64,000 nucleotides of DNA. It comes from Candidatus Zipacnadia bacterium (lineage in GTDB: Bacteria; Armatimonadota; Zipacnadia; Zipacnadales; UBA5352). Where the stretch lies: positions 101,874 through 165,873 of the forward strand of contig JALGSU010000020.1 of the NCBI GenBank assembly GCA_029821735.1, in the 5' to 3' direction. The translations under genes were made by a program, and so were the position numbers. The notes under the pieces were generated by a model that was not told the origin of the DNA, ran no database searches, and saw only the letters and a program-made list of their open reading frames with translations. Below, in pieces: positions 15,429 through 24,634 of this stretch (the first letter of the stretch is position 1; every line of letters begins with the position of its first letter).

Positions 15429-16607
15429 TTACTCGTCCTCGACGATGGTGACCTTGGGCGGGTAGGCGAAGTCGAAGTAGCGATCGCCGACCTTGGCCTG
15501 CTTGTCGTCGCCCGCGTGCACGTAGACGCGGTAGACGAAGTTCAGTGCGTCGCCCTCGGGCATCGTGTAGTCGCCGCGGATCGACTGGTCGTTGTTGAAG
15601 TAGGAGTAGCCCCAGCAGTTCGCCGTGAACAGCCCGTAGTCGCGAACATGCCAGGTGGTGGGGTGGCGCAGGTTGCCTGGCGAGTCCATCAGTGCCAGGC
15701 CACACTTCACGCCGTCGACCTCGCCGTAGTAGTCGACCCACGGTGAGGGCTTGCCCCAGTTCTCGCTCTCATTGACGCCGCCATACGCGTTGATCATCGT
15801 GCCGCCGTTGCGCACGTGTAGCTTGGTGTTCATGCGCACCGAGAGAGTGCCCGACTCCTTGGTGTCGCCGATGTGCAACCCGCACTCGGTGGCGGCCAGG
15901 GTGATGTTCCAGTCCATGAAGCGGCCGCCCTCGGGGGAGTTGTAGACCGTGATGATGGTCCAGTCCTCCATGTACTTGTTGCCCTTGGGGTCGATCCAGT
16001 CGTTCACCGCCATGATCTGCGCGAAGACCGGGCCCTCGGCGAGCACGTCAACGCTCTGGTTGTGGATGTTGGCGTGGCCCTCCTGCTCGTCCCAGTTGTT
16101 GAAACCGTTGACCTCGCCCAGCGCCACATACAACGACTTGTGGTGCGGGTGGTCGGACGAAGCATACTCCGTCACTTCCGCGCCCTCCGGGCCAAGCACC
16201 GGGAAGGCGTTCGGGCGCACGAACTCGTCCTTGTCGAAGTTGTAGCGCGTGAACAGCTCGCCGTTGATCTTAAAGGCGGCTGTCTTGCCCTCCTCGATCT
16301 CGACGCTTACGCCACCGCCTTCCTTGCAGTCGTCGGTGCAGATGGCGAACTTCTTCGTCTCGCCGGCCTTGAGCTCGGGGACGATGAACGCGACCATCGC
16401 GTCGCAATCGTCATCGGCCTCGCCCTCGCAGTCACACAGCCCGACGCACTGGCCCGGCTGGGCGTCGCCCAGATTTCCGTCCGCGTCGACTTCGTGCACA
16501 GCGTGGCAGGTGTGCTCATCGTGGCAGGTGGCCGGCGCGAACACAACGGTGTTCTCGCGGTCATGGTTCCCGGCGTCAACCTCGACGATGACTCCGTGGT
16601 CACTCAT
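15429..16607 (-). CDS. DUF6807 (PmoA-like) family protein with Cys/His-rich acidic N-terminus
   Basis: The 392-residue protein contains the DUF6807 features SSDHPHHKSLYVALGEVNG and NIHNQSV, a DWNITL strand and a C-terminal HVRDYGLFTANCWGYSYF. The family was once labelled methane oxygenase PmoA but occurs in sugar-utilisation loci and has no proven activity. The first 100 residues are unusual: acidic and rich in Cys and His (CHDEHTCHAVHE, CVGLCDCEGEADDDCD, CTDDCKEGG), suggesting metal binding. No signal peptide is present, unlike many relatives, so it is probably cytoplasmic. The start ATG 16605-16607 is preceded by a GGAGGAGACC site. Confidence 0.75.
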   Translation of the reverse strand: MSDHGVIVEVDAGNHDRENTVVFAPATCHDEHTCHAVHEVDADGNLGDAQPGQCVGLCDCEGEADDDCDAMVAFIVPELKAGETKKFAICTDDCKEGGGVSVEIEEGKTAAFKINGELFTRYNFDKDEFVRPNAFPVLGPEGAEVTEYASSDHPHHKSLYVALGEVNGFNNWDEQEGHANIHNQSVDVLAEGPVFAQIMAVNDWIDPKGNKYMEDWTIITVYNSPEGGRFMDWNITLAATECGLHIGDTKESGTLSVRMNTKLHVRNGGTMINAYGGVNESENWGKPSPWVDYYGEVDGVKCGLALMDSPGNLRHPTTWHVRDYGLFTANCWGYSYFNNDQSIRGDYTMPEGDALNFVYRVYVHAGDDKQAKVGDRYFDFAYPPKVTIVEDE

Positions 16608-16775
16608 TACGGGTCTCCTCCTTGGTGGTCCAGCAACACGCCCCCCAGAGTCGGGGGTCAGTTGTGTCCATGTTTGCGGCGAGCGAGAACATTCGCGGTC
16701 GCGAGGAACTTACCTCCCGACCGCGTGGCGAGCAGTGGCCTATTCGGCAAAGCCGATGGTCTCGGCCGGCCGCGT

Positions 16776-17843
16776 TCATTCCGCGAAGGAATAGGTCTCG
16801 CCAAGCGTCATGTCCTCGTACAGGATCTGGCCCTGATCGCTCAGCATTACCCGACTGAGCCTGTCATCGAGGACCATCCACCGGACCCCCAGATCCTCGG
16901 AGAACGAGACCGTCCATGGGCCCACAGATGAGGATATGTCACCCAGTGCGCCGTTCGCGGAGATGCTCGCGGCGATGGAAAATGGCAGGTAGAGTTCCGC
17001 AGGTTGGTACCACTGCCCCCCAGGTCCGGGCGCGACCCACTGCGTGCCATTCGTGTCCAGAATGACCGGATTGTCGCCGGCACCGAGCGGAATCGTAACA
17101 CCGACATAGCCACCCGAGCCGTTGTCACGCAGGAAGGTCACCGTGTAGCCGGTATGGGCGATGTGCCAGGCACCACCCCACTGAACGGCCTGCCCGCCGG
17201 GCAGGTCGCTGAGCCCGATCCCCGCCTGAGGCAGGTATTCCATGGTCGGGGGCCCTCCGACCGGTCCGCCAGTCACTGTCACCACGGCTTCGGCGGGCTG
17301 ATAGAGCAACACCGCAGGGCCGAAGACGAAATCATCCACCCCAAGCAACTCCTTGTCGTTGCTGATGACCGTCAGCGTGTAGCCGCCCGCTCCCTGCAGT
17401 GCCAACTGAGGCGATGCCCAAGTGGTAACGTTGTGCTCGTAGTCCACGGTGCCCAGGACGGTCCCACTGAGCAGCATCCCCCCGGCGCCCCCCAACCGAA
17501 CCGTGGCTGCGCCGTCTGTGTTGACGTGGCCGACGCGCTCCAGCCCCACAACACCCGTAATCGGCCGGTCCGTCGTGAACGATGCCTGCCACACGCCACC
17601 CACGTACGTCCCTTGCCCCGGCGCATCGTCCTGCCCGTCACCTATATGGATCACGCGGGCGTCCAGATAGACCTGCCCCTGCGCGTGCGGCGCTTGGCCC
17701 GTCGGCTGGCCGGTACCCGGCAGGCCACCCGGGTCCATAGGTGGTGGCGGCTCGTTCCCCACCGCGCCGCCCTGTGCATGGACCGACCACACGCACACCA
17801 TGCAGACGACCGCCATCACCATCAGACGCTTCAGACCGAACAT
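16776..17843 (-). CDS. Secreted hypothetical protein, Gly/Pro-rich, all-beta
   Basis: I set the start at ATG 17841-17843 behind GAGAGGGG, because residues 1-23 then form a clean signal peptide ending VWSVHAQGG. The 355-residue product has a Pro/Gly-rich linker (PPPPMDPGGLPGTGQP), then strands rich in Gly, Thr and Val. Low-complexity patches include GGPVGGPPTMEY and APGPGGQWY. No catalytic motif or family is recognised. The middle region (GQVYLDARVIHIG...) resembles a generic beta-sandwich and could bind surfaces or glycans. About 168 bases upstream of DUF6807 on the same strand hold no recognisable element. Confidence 0.6.
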   Translation of the reverse strand: MFGLKRLMVMAVVCMVCVWSVHAQGGAVGNEPPPPMDPGGLPGTGQPTGQAPHAQGQVYLDARVIHIGDGQDDAPGQGTYVGGVWQASFTTDRPITGVVGLERVGHVNTDGAATVRLGGAGGMLLSGTVLGTVDYEHNVTTWASPQLALQGAGGYTLTVISNDKELLGVDDFVFGPAVLLYQPAEAVVTVTGGPVGGPPTMEYLPQAGIGLSDLPGGQAVQWGGAWHIAHTGYTVTFLRDNGSGGYVGVTIPLGAGDNPVILDTNGTQWVAPGPGGQWYQPAELYLPFSIAASISANGALGDISSSVGPWTVSFSEDLGVRWMVLDDRLSRVMLSDQGQILYEDMTLGETYSFAE

Positions 17844-17944
17844 GCAACCGCCCCTCTCATTCGCCGCGTGGCAGAACGTGGCCGACAAGGCATACCATAA
17901 CTGTTTTCCGTCGGCGCCCAAACTCCTGCCTGCACTGACTGTCG

Positions 17945-20900
17945 TCAGGGCATGATCAGGACCTCAACGCCGTAGGGCTCGATCGTGCGCCGAACCCGAT
18001 CGCCCGCGACGGAGACCGTCACTGATAGCGGCTCGGGATCAAAGCTCATCAGCAGCACCAGCGTCTGGCCGCCCTTCTCGAAGGCCGCCCAGTTGCTCGC
18101 CTCCAGCCCATCCACCTCGGCCCTGTCGTCGCAGCGTTGCCCGTCGACGAACCAGTCCTCGTAGTCGGCGATGATCTCGGTCGCCTCGCTGGTCGCGTAG
18201 AAAGCGCCCCCATCCATCGAGGCGAGCTGCCAGATCAGCACGCCGTGGCAGCTGCTGTCGACATACTGGCGCAGCAGGCGGTTGCGCCATATCTCCATGC
18301 GCGGCGCCGGGCGGGCGTCATCGTTGTAGGACAGATACCACATCTCGCCGCCCATGAAGGGCACATCGCCGCAGGCTTCCACGGTGTCGCGGATGAGTTG
18401 GCGGTTGCCGCCGTAGCCGGCGATCGCGTGGTCAAGGTTGGGCGCCATCTTGGCCCAGTCCACACCGTAGTGCTCTTTGGTGCGCTCGGACTCAAAGCCC
18501 GAATACAACGAGAACTCGATGGGCCGGTCCGCCTTGCGCAGCATATCGCGCAGCCTCCCGGCCATCTCCGCGTTCTGGGCGCAGCGGAAGTCCACCCAGG
18601 CGTCGCGGTGATCGGCCAGCAGCAACTCCGGCGTGATCTCGGTATCGGCGGGCAGCTGCGCGTACGCGCGGAAAGCGGTCCGGCAGCGCTCACAGGTGCA
18701 ATAGGTCGGCGGGTCAACCACCGGCTCTTCGAGGTCCCAGTCGGCGCCGTAGTAGGGTTGCGAGTTCACCGTCGCCAGTAGCCAGGTCTCGATCTCCGTC
18801 AGCGCATCGGCGGCTTCTGCGTCGTCGCTGAGCAGCCAGGTCGGGCAGAACTTGTGGCGTATCCGCTTGCCCTCGAAGTTCACCGCCTGCAGGTCTCCGC
18901 GCTCCTCGATCATATCGCGCGAGGCGCCCATGGGGTTCCACGGCGCCCAGCCAATGCTGAGGATCACCCGGTGGCCTCGTGCGAGCAGGTGGGGCACCAC
19001 GTTGTTCTCGACCCGCCCATACGTCCAGGTGATGCCCGACGCCCAGCAGCTTTCGGCGTAGGCGCGCCCGACCTCGTCGCTTATGAGCCGTGAGCCGTAG
19101 TAGCACGGCGTGATGCGCGCGTGCACGGGGCGCTTGTTCTTCAGCGGCGGCAGCACCGTAGTCCGGCTGCGATGGGGCAGTTCGGTGATGAGCCCATCAA
19201 GCGCGGTGAAGTAGGTGTAGACTGGGTACTCGCCCTCGGGCATGTCTTCCGGCGCGCGCAAGAGCAGACCGGTGAGCGGCTTGCCGCCGGGCGAGCCCAC
19301 ATTCTCGCAGCGGGCGTCGCACTCGATGACGTAACGCTGGCCCGCCTTGACGGGGATGACCTCCTCCTTGTCAACCCACAGCGCCTGCTGCTTGTCCTTG
19401 CTCTCCGGGGTGGAGACGATCTTGCAGCAGATCGATCCACCGGGCCCCTCGGGCGCCAGGCGTGAGCTGCTGCCCCACTCAGGCTCATCGAAAGTGCCCA
19501 TCTTCAGGAGGTTCTCGTCGCTTCCCTCGGTGCGGAAAACCACGTTGTCAATCCAGAAGGTGCCCACGATCCCGCGGCTCTGCCACTTGATGATCAGCGG
19601 GTGGACGCTCTCGGCGCCTATGGGGGCGGTGACCGTCAGCGACAGGTGGCGCCAGTCGAAGGTCCCGCCCGACTGAATGGATGGAATGTACGCGAGAGTG
19701 GATCCCGTGGCATCGCCCCAGCGCAGTGATATCTCCATCCCCTGCGCCGGGATAGGGTCATAGCCAACAGCCCAGCGCCGCAATTCAGCACCATCGGCCT
19801 GCACGGTACCGCCCCGTGACACCACCGGCGTGCCGCCGCTCACCGGCTCCGCGGCGACGTAGCGCAGGGCCTTCGGCGCCTCGACCACCATCGCGTAGTC
19901 GTCGGGCGGTATCTCCGTCGGCGCGTGCAGATACAGCCGCATGAGTTGTGTGCTGCCGCGCGACACGTAGAAGATGTCCAGCTTGGGGAAGAACTGCGGC
20001 CCGACAGCACCGACGTAGAGCGCTCGCACAAACCACGCGCGCTCGCCTGCGCCCTGGGGCCAGATCGCCCCGCGTGTGAGGCGCGGCTTAGCCCAGCCCT
20101 CGCCGGGTAACTCCGTCATCCAGCCCTCGCCGGGGTCGTCGGCGCGGCAGACCCAGCCCGGGCCAACGGTGCGGTCCCCGGCGGTGACCTCGACCGCCAC
20201 CCCGGCCGCGTTGACCTGGCGCTCGGCCTGCATGGCCAGGAAGTTCATGCCCTCCTCAAGCTCCACGCTCACGGCGCCCTCGACAAGAGTCGTCTGCTGG
20301 CCGTTCACGAACACTTCTGCCTGCGCCGTGCGCGGATCGACAGACACTGTGACCGACCGGGCGGCGAGACTCTGCTCGATCGCGGCCGAGCGCAGCAGGT
20401 CTGTATCGCCCTGGCGGAGCGCGTAGGTCAGCTCCACCCGGCCCGCCTCCCACGCACCTCTGGGAAGAGGCACGTTCACCGACAGCGCTCCCGTACCCAT
20501 GGCGGTCGCATCTTCAGTCCACTTGCCTGACCGCACTCTGGCGACCAGCTCGGCGGGTGCGTCGCCGGCGACCGCGGTCTGGAAGCGGTACTGGCTGCCG
20601 TCGCGCTCGAAGTCCACCGGGCCAATGGCTGGGCCAGTCTCCGCAAAAGCGAGTGTGCCGAACAGTTCCGGCTGGCTGAATGCCCCCTGCAGGCCGCACC
20701 ACGTCGAGTTCTCGTCCACCGCGGTGCGCTCGCGGGCGAAGTTCGCGCGCCAGGGGGCGTCGGGCCCCGCCCCGAGCGCCGCGAAGGGGATAGCGATCTC
20801 GAGGACATAGCTCCCCGGGCCTCGCCGGGCGACGCATTGCCAGCCGCTGTCGAACTCATCGTTCCCGCGGTTCGCGTCCCACGTGCCATCGCCCGAATTC

Positions 20901-21289
20901 GCCGCCAACTGGAACCAGTCGTCGCCGGGCGGGTTGAGGAATATCTCGATGCAGTCATCGCTGAAGACACGCGCGTCTTCGCCTGATTTCTCCGCAACGA
21001 CCATGTGCATCATATTCAGCTTGGGGTCGAGGTAAGCGTCAAAGGCCTCAACGCCCAGGTAGAGGTTCGCGTCGTCCCAGGACGCTCGCACCTGTGTCTG
21101 TTCATCGGGCAGACCGGGGCCGTCAGCCGAGAGGAATGCTGAGGCCAGTGAAGCCGATTGCCAGCAGGCATCGGACAGGTCGCCATCGAGCGCAGGCGGT
21201 GCAGGCGCCCGGTAGGCGGTTAGCAGCGGCTCGGCGACGGTCACCGTGGCCGCCAGCGTGAGGGCGAGGACGATCGTGACTGCGCGCAT
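17945..21289 (-). CDS. Large secreted protein: CBM9-like domain plus TIM-barrel glycosidase-like domain
   Basis: The 1114-residue product has a signal peptide (1-19). A CBM9-type domain (about 22-230) shows PALDGDLSDACWQSA, VRASWDDANLYLGVEAFD, DDCIEIFLNPP and YVLEIAIPFAAL. Beta-rich modules span about 250-680. A barrel from about 720 to 1050 contains the CxCxxC motif YCTCERC near residue 861, GYGGNRQLIRDTVEACGD, and an acidic GGEMWYLSY strand that could hold a catalytic Glu. CBM9 domains bind xylan, cellulose or free sugar ends, and the catalytic family is unassigned. The start ATG 21287-21289 has AGGAG 11 bases upstream. It is probably an independent polysaccharide-acting enzyme of the local glycan set. 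Confidence 0.7.
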   Translation of the reverse strand: MRAVTIVLALTLAATVTVAEPLLTAYRAPAPPALDGDLSDACWQSASLASAFLSADGPGLPDEQTQVRASWDDANLYLGVEAFDAYLDPKLNMMHMVVAEKSGEDARVFSDDCIEIFLNPPGDDWFQLAANSGDGTWDANRGNDEFDSGWQCVARRGPGSYVLEIAIPFAALGAGPDAPWRANFARERTAVDENSTWCGLQGAFSQPELFGTLAFAETGPAIGPVDFERDGSQYRFQTAVAGDAPAELVARVRSGKWTEDATAMGTGALSVNVPLPRGAWEAGRVELTYALRQGDTDLLRSAAIEQSLAARSVTVSVDPRTAQAEVFVNGQQTTLVEGAVSVELEEGMNFLAMQAERQVNAAGVAVEVTAGDRTVGPGWVCRADDPGEGWMTELPGEGWAKPRLTRGAIWPQGAGERAWFVRALYVGAVGPQFFPKLDIFYVSRGSTQLMRLYLHAPTEIPPDDYAMVVEAPKALRYVAAEPVSGGTPVVSRGGTVQADGAELRRWAVGYDPIPAQGMEISLRWGDATGSTLAYIPSIQSGGTFDWRHLSLTVTAPIGAESVHPLIIKWQSRGIVGTFWIDNVVFRTEGSDENLLKMGTFDEPEWGSSSRLAPEGPGGSICCKIVSTPESKDKQQALWVDKEEVIPVKAGQRYVIECDARCENVGSPGGKPLTGLLLRAPEDMPEGEYPVYTYFTALDGLITELPHRSRTTVLPPLKNKRPVHARITPCYYGSRLISDEVGRAYAESCWASGITWTYGRVENNVVPHLLARGHRVILSIGWAPWNPMGASRDMIEERGDLQAVNFEGKRIRHKFCPTWLLSDDAEAADALTEIETWLLATVNSQPYYGADWDLEEPVVDPPTYCTCERCRTAFRAYAQLPADTEITPELLLADHRDAWVDFRCAQNAEMAGRLRDMLRKADRPIEFSLYSGFESERTKEHYGVDWAKMAPNLDHAIAGYGGNRQLIRDTVEACGDVPFMGGEMWYLSYNDDARPAPRMEIWRNRLLRQYVDSSCHGVLIWQLASMDGGAFYATSEATEIIADYEDWFVDGQRCDDRAEVDGLEASNWAAFEKGGQTLVLLMSFDPEPLSVTVSVAGDRVRRTIEPYGVEVLIMP

Positions 21290-21340
21290 GGTGGGGGCAC
21301 TCCTGTCTCAGACTTGGCAGTGGTGGAAATGCGGGACTCG

Positions 21341-22273
21341 TCAGACGCCGTAGCGGCAAAGACTCATGGGCGCGCCTGCGATCGTCTGCGTGAGGGTCTT
21401 CTGCAGGCGCAGGCCCGCCGCCTCGACGGCCTCGCGACGGCGCATGTCAGACGCAGCGATCAACGACCAGGCGTTGGGGGCCTGTTCGACGATGGGGCGC
21501 AGAGCGGTCAGCATTGCCCTGGCGGTGAGACCGAAGGTGTCCACCTGCACGCCCTCACCACCGGGCATCCCCACGGCAATCGCCACCGGCCGGCCCTGCT
21601 GGCGCGCGACCATGTGCACTCCAGTGTCCCAGTCATGGCAGAAGGATAGGAAGCGCCGTCCGCCACTCAAGCCCAGCGGCAGCAGGCGGATGGGCGCGGC
21701 TGGCCGCGAGAGCAGGTAGTCGAGGGCGACGTAATCAGCCGCAGTGGCCTCCCCCGCGCGCACTGGACGGGCGGGATCCGGCGTAAAATACTCCCCGTAG
21801 AAATCCCGGGGCTCGCGCACCATCCACACCCCTCCCTGCGGGTCGGTGATCGACAACTGCCAGCCGCGGCGGTAGTACATGCCGATGGCCCGCTCGTTAC
21901 TCAGTTGTGTGGGGAGCATGACGACGCGCACGCCCTCGGCGGCGAGGGTGTTGAGATACGTCTCGATAATGCGCCCGCCCACACCGACGCCCTGGCGCTC
22001 GGGATCGGTGTAGAACCAGCCGAAGTGAGCGATCTCGGGACAAGTCTCGGAGACCGACGCCCAGACCACGCCCACCCACTGGCCCGTCGGCGTGTGCCGG
22101 GCCGCGACGAAGCGGTCGCGCAGGCCTGGGACGTCGCCGTCGATCACGCGCTGCAGCCACCGGCGCCAGTCATCCGAGCCGCTCATCTGGTCGGGCTTGG
22201 TGTATGGGTACCAGGCGATGAAATCGTCCGGATACGGGTACTCGAGGACGTGGACGGTGCACTGGTCAGGCAT
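21341..22273 (-). CDS. GNAT-family N-acetyltransferase, two-domain
   Basis: The 310-residue protein carries the acetyl-CoA pyrophosphate loop ERQGVGVGGRI (family R/Q-x-x-G-x-G/A) at about residues 92-102, then LPTQLSNERAIGMYYRRGW, the usual fold-ending helix and strand. The C-terminal half (from about 165) looks like a second, degenerate GNAT-like unit ending AVEAAGLRLQKTLTQTI. The substrate is unknown. It starts 15 bases after the amidohydrolase gene, so the two are probably one operon. Confidence 0.8.
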   Translation of the reverse strand: MPDQCTVHVLEYPYPDDFIAWYPYTKPDQMSGSDDWRRWLQRVIDGDVPGLRDRFVAARHTPTGQWVGVVWASVSETCPEIAHFGWFYTDPERQGVGVGGRIIETYLNTLAAEGVRVVMLPTQLSNERAIGMYYRRGWQLSITDPQGGVWMVREPRDFYGEYFTPDPARPVRAGEATAADYVALDYLLSRPAAPIRLLPLGLSGGRRFLSFCHDWDTGVHMVARQQGRPVAIAVGMPGGEGVQVDTFGLTARAMLTALRPIVEQAPNAWSLIAASDMRRREAVEAAGLRLQKTLTQTIAGAPMSLCRYGV

Positions 22274-22288
22274 GGCCGCCGCCTCCGC

Positions 22289-23128
22289 TTACTCGCCCGG
22301 GGCCGTGAAACCGCTGGCCTGCGACGGGCCGGCTATGAGCCGTTCGAGGTTGCCGCCGAAGAGCTTGGCGAACGCCTCGTCCGACAGTTCTAGCGTCTTG
22401 AGTTGCTCGATGTCACTCTTGATGTGCTCGACGGTGTTGTAGGGGAAATCGAGGCCGTAGATGGGCATATCTTCGCCGAGAATGTAGATCGCCTCGGCCA
22501 CGCGTTCGATCCCCAGATACCACAGCTTCTGGTAGTCGCGTTGCAGGACGCTGGCGATGCCACCGTAGAGGTTGCCGGGCGCGCCGATGGGCAGGTTGTT
22601 GCCCAGCACCGCGAGCATGTCCTCGTAAAACGGGCGCCCGCCGAGGTGCTCGAAGACCATGGACAGGCCCGGGTGTTTGAACGCGATCTCGTCGAACTTG
22701 ATCGGCAGGTAGTCGCGGATGCGCCACCAGTGCGGACCGGTGTGAAAGTCCAGCGGCATATCCAACCCGTCGGCCGCGGCGTAGAAGTCCATCGCGCACT
22801 TGTCGAGGATGTCGAACTTGTCGAAGGCCGGGTGCAGCTTGCAGCCCTTCAGGCCAATCCCGACGGCCATGATCAGGCGGTCGATCGCGTCCTCGTCCAT
22901 CGGGTTGATGCAGGCGAAGCCGACCAGTCGCGGCTCGTCATGGATCTTCTGCATCAGCCAGTCATTGGGCTCAGTGTAGCCGGCGTCTTCGACCTGGCTG
23001 CGGAAGGGCGCGAAACAGACCGCTCGGGCGATCCCGCACGCATCCATCAGTCGCAGCAGGTTGTCGACGCTGCCCTCTTCCCGCACGTCCTCTGGGAAGA
23101 CATGCGCGTGGTTGGCGAATATCTCCAC
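22289..23128 (-). CDS. Amidohydrolase family (TIM-barrel metal-dependent hydrolase) protein
   Basis: The 279-residue protein opens with an HxH pair (NHAHVF, His7 and His9). It continues with GLKGCKLHPAFD, PLDFHTGPHW, MVFEHLGG and GLDFPYNT, which match the ordered metal-ligand strands of amidohydrolase-2-type enzymes (hydrolases or decarboxylases of small organic acids). The start is GTG 23126-23128. The ATG codons just upstream are in another frame. It is divergent from the ADP-ribosylglycohydrolase gene across 152 bases and probably leads the operon with the GNAT gene. Confidence 0.8.
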   Translation of the reverse strand: MEIFANHAHVFPEDVREEGSVDNLLRLMDACGIARAVCFAPFRSQVEDAGYTEPNDWLMQKIHDEPRLVGFACINPMDEDAIDRLIMAVGIGLKGCKLHPAFDKFDILDKCAMDFYAAADGLDMPLDFHTGPHWWRIRDYLPIKFDEIAFKHPGLSMVFEHLGGRPFYEDMLAVLGNNLPIGAPGNLYGGIASVLQRDYQKLWYLGIERVAEAIYILGEDMPIYGLDFPYNTVEHIKSDIEQLKTLELSDEAFAKLFGGNLERLIAGPSQASGFTAPGE

Positions 23129-23280
23129 TGCATCATCACACCTTCACGGTCCCCTGCGTATGCACCCCAACAATTCCGCCCGCGCGCGCCGAGTCCTTCC
23201 TCGCATGGCGGAAGGGGCCGGCCCTGCCGGGGGCGAACACGACGGCAGATTACTGTGCCGCGAAGGGAGCCCACGCGATC

Positions 23281-24606
23281 ATGTTGAGCATGCAGAGCCT
23301 GAAGAAGCTGGCCGCTGAGGAGCTTGTGCAACTGGAGGAGGAGGGCTGCGACGTCAGCCCCATGCGCAAGCGCTACGAGGCGATCGAGAATCTGACCGAT
23401 TGCGACGCCGCCGAGGACGCGCTGGCCGAGTTCTTCGCAGTCGCCGAGACGCTGCAGCCGACGCCGGAATGGCCCTGGGATGAGCCGTCAGAGCTGGAGA
23501 CGATCCGCGAAGCTCGCCCGGCTGCTGATCACAGCCGCCGCGAGGTGAGCCCGGCGGTGCTGCGCGATCGCATGACCGGCGCGTGGCTCGGGCGCTGCAT
23601 CGGCTGCATGGTGGGCAAACCGGTCGAGGGCATGTCGCGCGATCGCATCGAGACCATCCTGCGAGCGGGCGATGCCTGGCCGCTGACGGGGTATTTCCCG
23701 GTGATCGAGGACTTGCCCGAAGGCGTCACCTACAAGTCCGCCTCCGACCCCTGCCTGACCCCCAACATCAGGCGCAGCGAGCGCGATGACGACACCGACT
23801 ACACGGTGCTGGGCCTGCACCTGATGGAGACTTTCGGCCCGGAGATCACCCCTGAGCAGATCGTCGGTGAGTGGCTGGTGCGCCTGCCATACCACCGGAC
23901 CTACACTGCCGAACGGGTTGCTATGCGTCACTGGATCAACGAGATCGAGCCGCCGCGTTCGGCACTCTACATGAACCCATATCGCGAGTGGATTGGCGCA
24001 CAGATCCGCGCGGATGGTTGGGCATATTGCGCGCCCGGCTGGCCGGAGCGGGCCGCCGAATACTGCTGGCGCGACGCGAGCATCACGCACATCAAGAACG
24101 GTATCTATGGCGAGATGCTCTTCGGAGCGATCATCGCCGCCGCGTTCGCGACCGACGACATCCACGAAGCGCTGGCGATGGGTCTGGCCGAGATACCGGA
24201 GAACTGCCGACTGGCCGGGGCGGTGCGCGAGTGCATCGGTTGGTGTGCCGAGGACGCGACCTGGGAGCAGACCTGGAGCCGCATCATCGACCAGTATGGG
24301 CACTACCACTCGGTGCACACGATCAACAACGCGCTGCTTTGCGTGATGGGCCTGCTGCACTCAGGTGGCGACCTGCGCGACGCGATCTGCATCGCGGTGA
24401 TGGGCGGGCTGGATACCGACTGTAATGGCGCGACCGTCGGCTCGGTGATGGGCGCGTTGCTGGGCGAGAAGGGTGTGCCGGGCGGCCTGCGCATCCCGCT
24501 GAGCGATACGCTGGAGACCGCGCTGGCGGGCATGACTGTGATGGCGATCAGCGATCTGGCGGACAGGAGCATCGCGGCGGCCGAGGTGACCCTCGCCGAC
24601 CAGTAG
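23281..24606 (+). CDS. ADP-ribosylglycohydrolase (ARH) family protein
   Basis: The 441-residue protein has an N-terminal helical extension of about 90 residues, then the ARH core. The core shows MTGAWLGRCIGCMVGKPVEG, the magnesium-binding SERDDDTDYTVLGL near residue 165, and the second metal site MGGLDTDCNGATVGS near 380. ARH enzymes cleave ADP-ribose from proteins or act on related N- or O-glycosides. Many bacterial members in sugar loci have no tested substrate, so the link to glycan or nucleoside metabolism is inference. Both metal sites look intact. Confidence 0.88.
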   Translation: MLSMQSLKKLAAEELVQLEEEGCDVSPMRKRYEAIENLTDCDAAEDALAEFFAVAETLQPTPEWPWDEPSELETIREARPAADHSRREVSPAVLRDRMTGAWLGRCIGCMVGKPVEGMSRDRIETILRAGDAWPLTGYFPVIEDLPEGVTYKSASDPCLTPNIRRSERDDDTDYTVLGLHLMETFGPEITPEQIVGEWLVRLPYHRTYTAERVAMRHWINEIEPPRSALYMNPYREWIGAQIRADGWAYCAPGWPERAAEYCWRDASITHIKNGIYGEMLFGAIIAAAFATDDIHEALAMGLAEIPENCRLAGAVRECIGWCAEDATWEQTWSRIIDQYGHYHSVHTINNALLCVMGLLHSGGDLRDAICIAVMGGLDTDCNGATVGSVMGALLGEKGVPGGLRIPLSDTLETALAGMTVMAISDLADRSIAAAEVTLADQ

Positions 24607-24634
24607 CAGCGCGGGCGCACAAGGAGAGTCGGAG

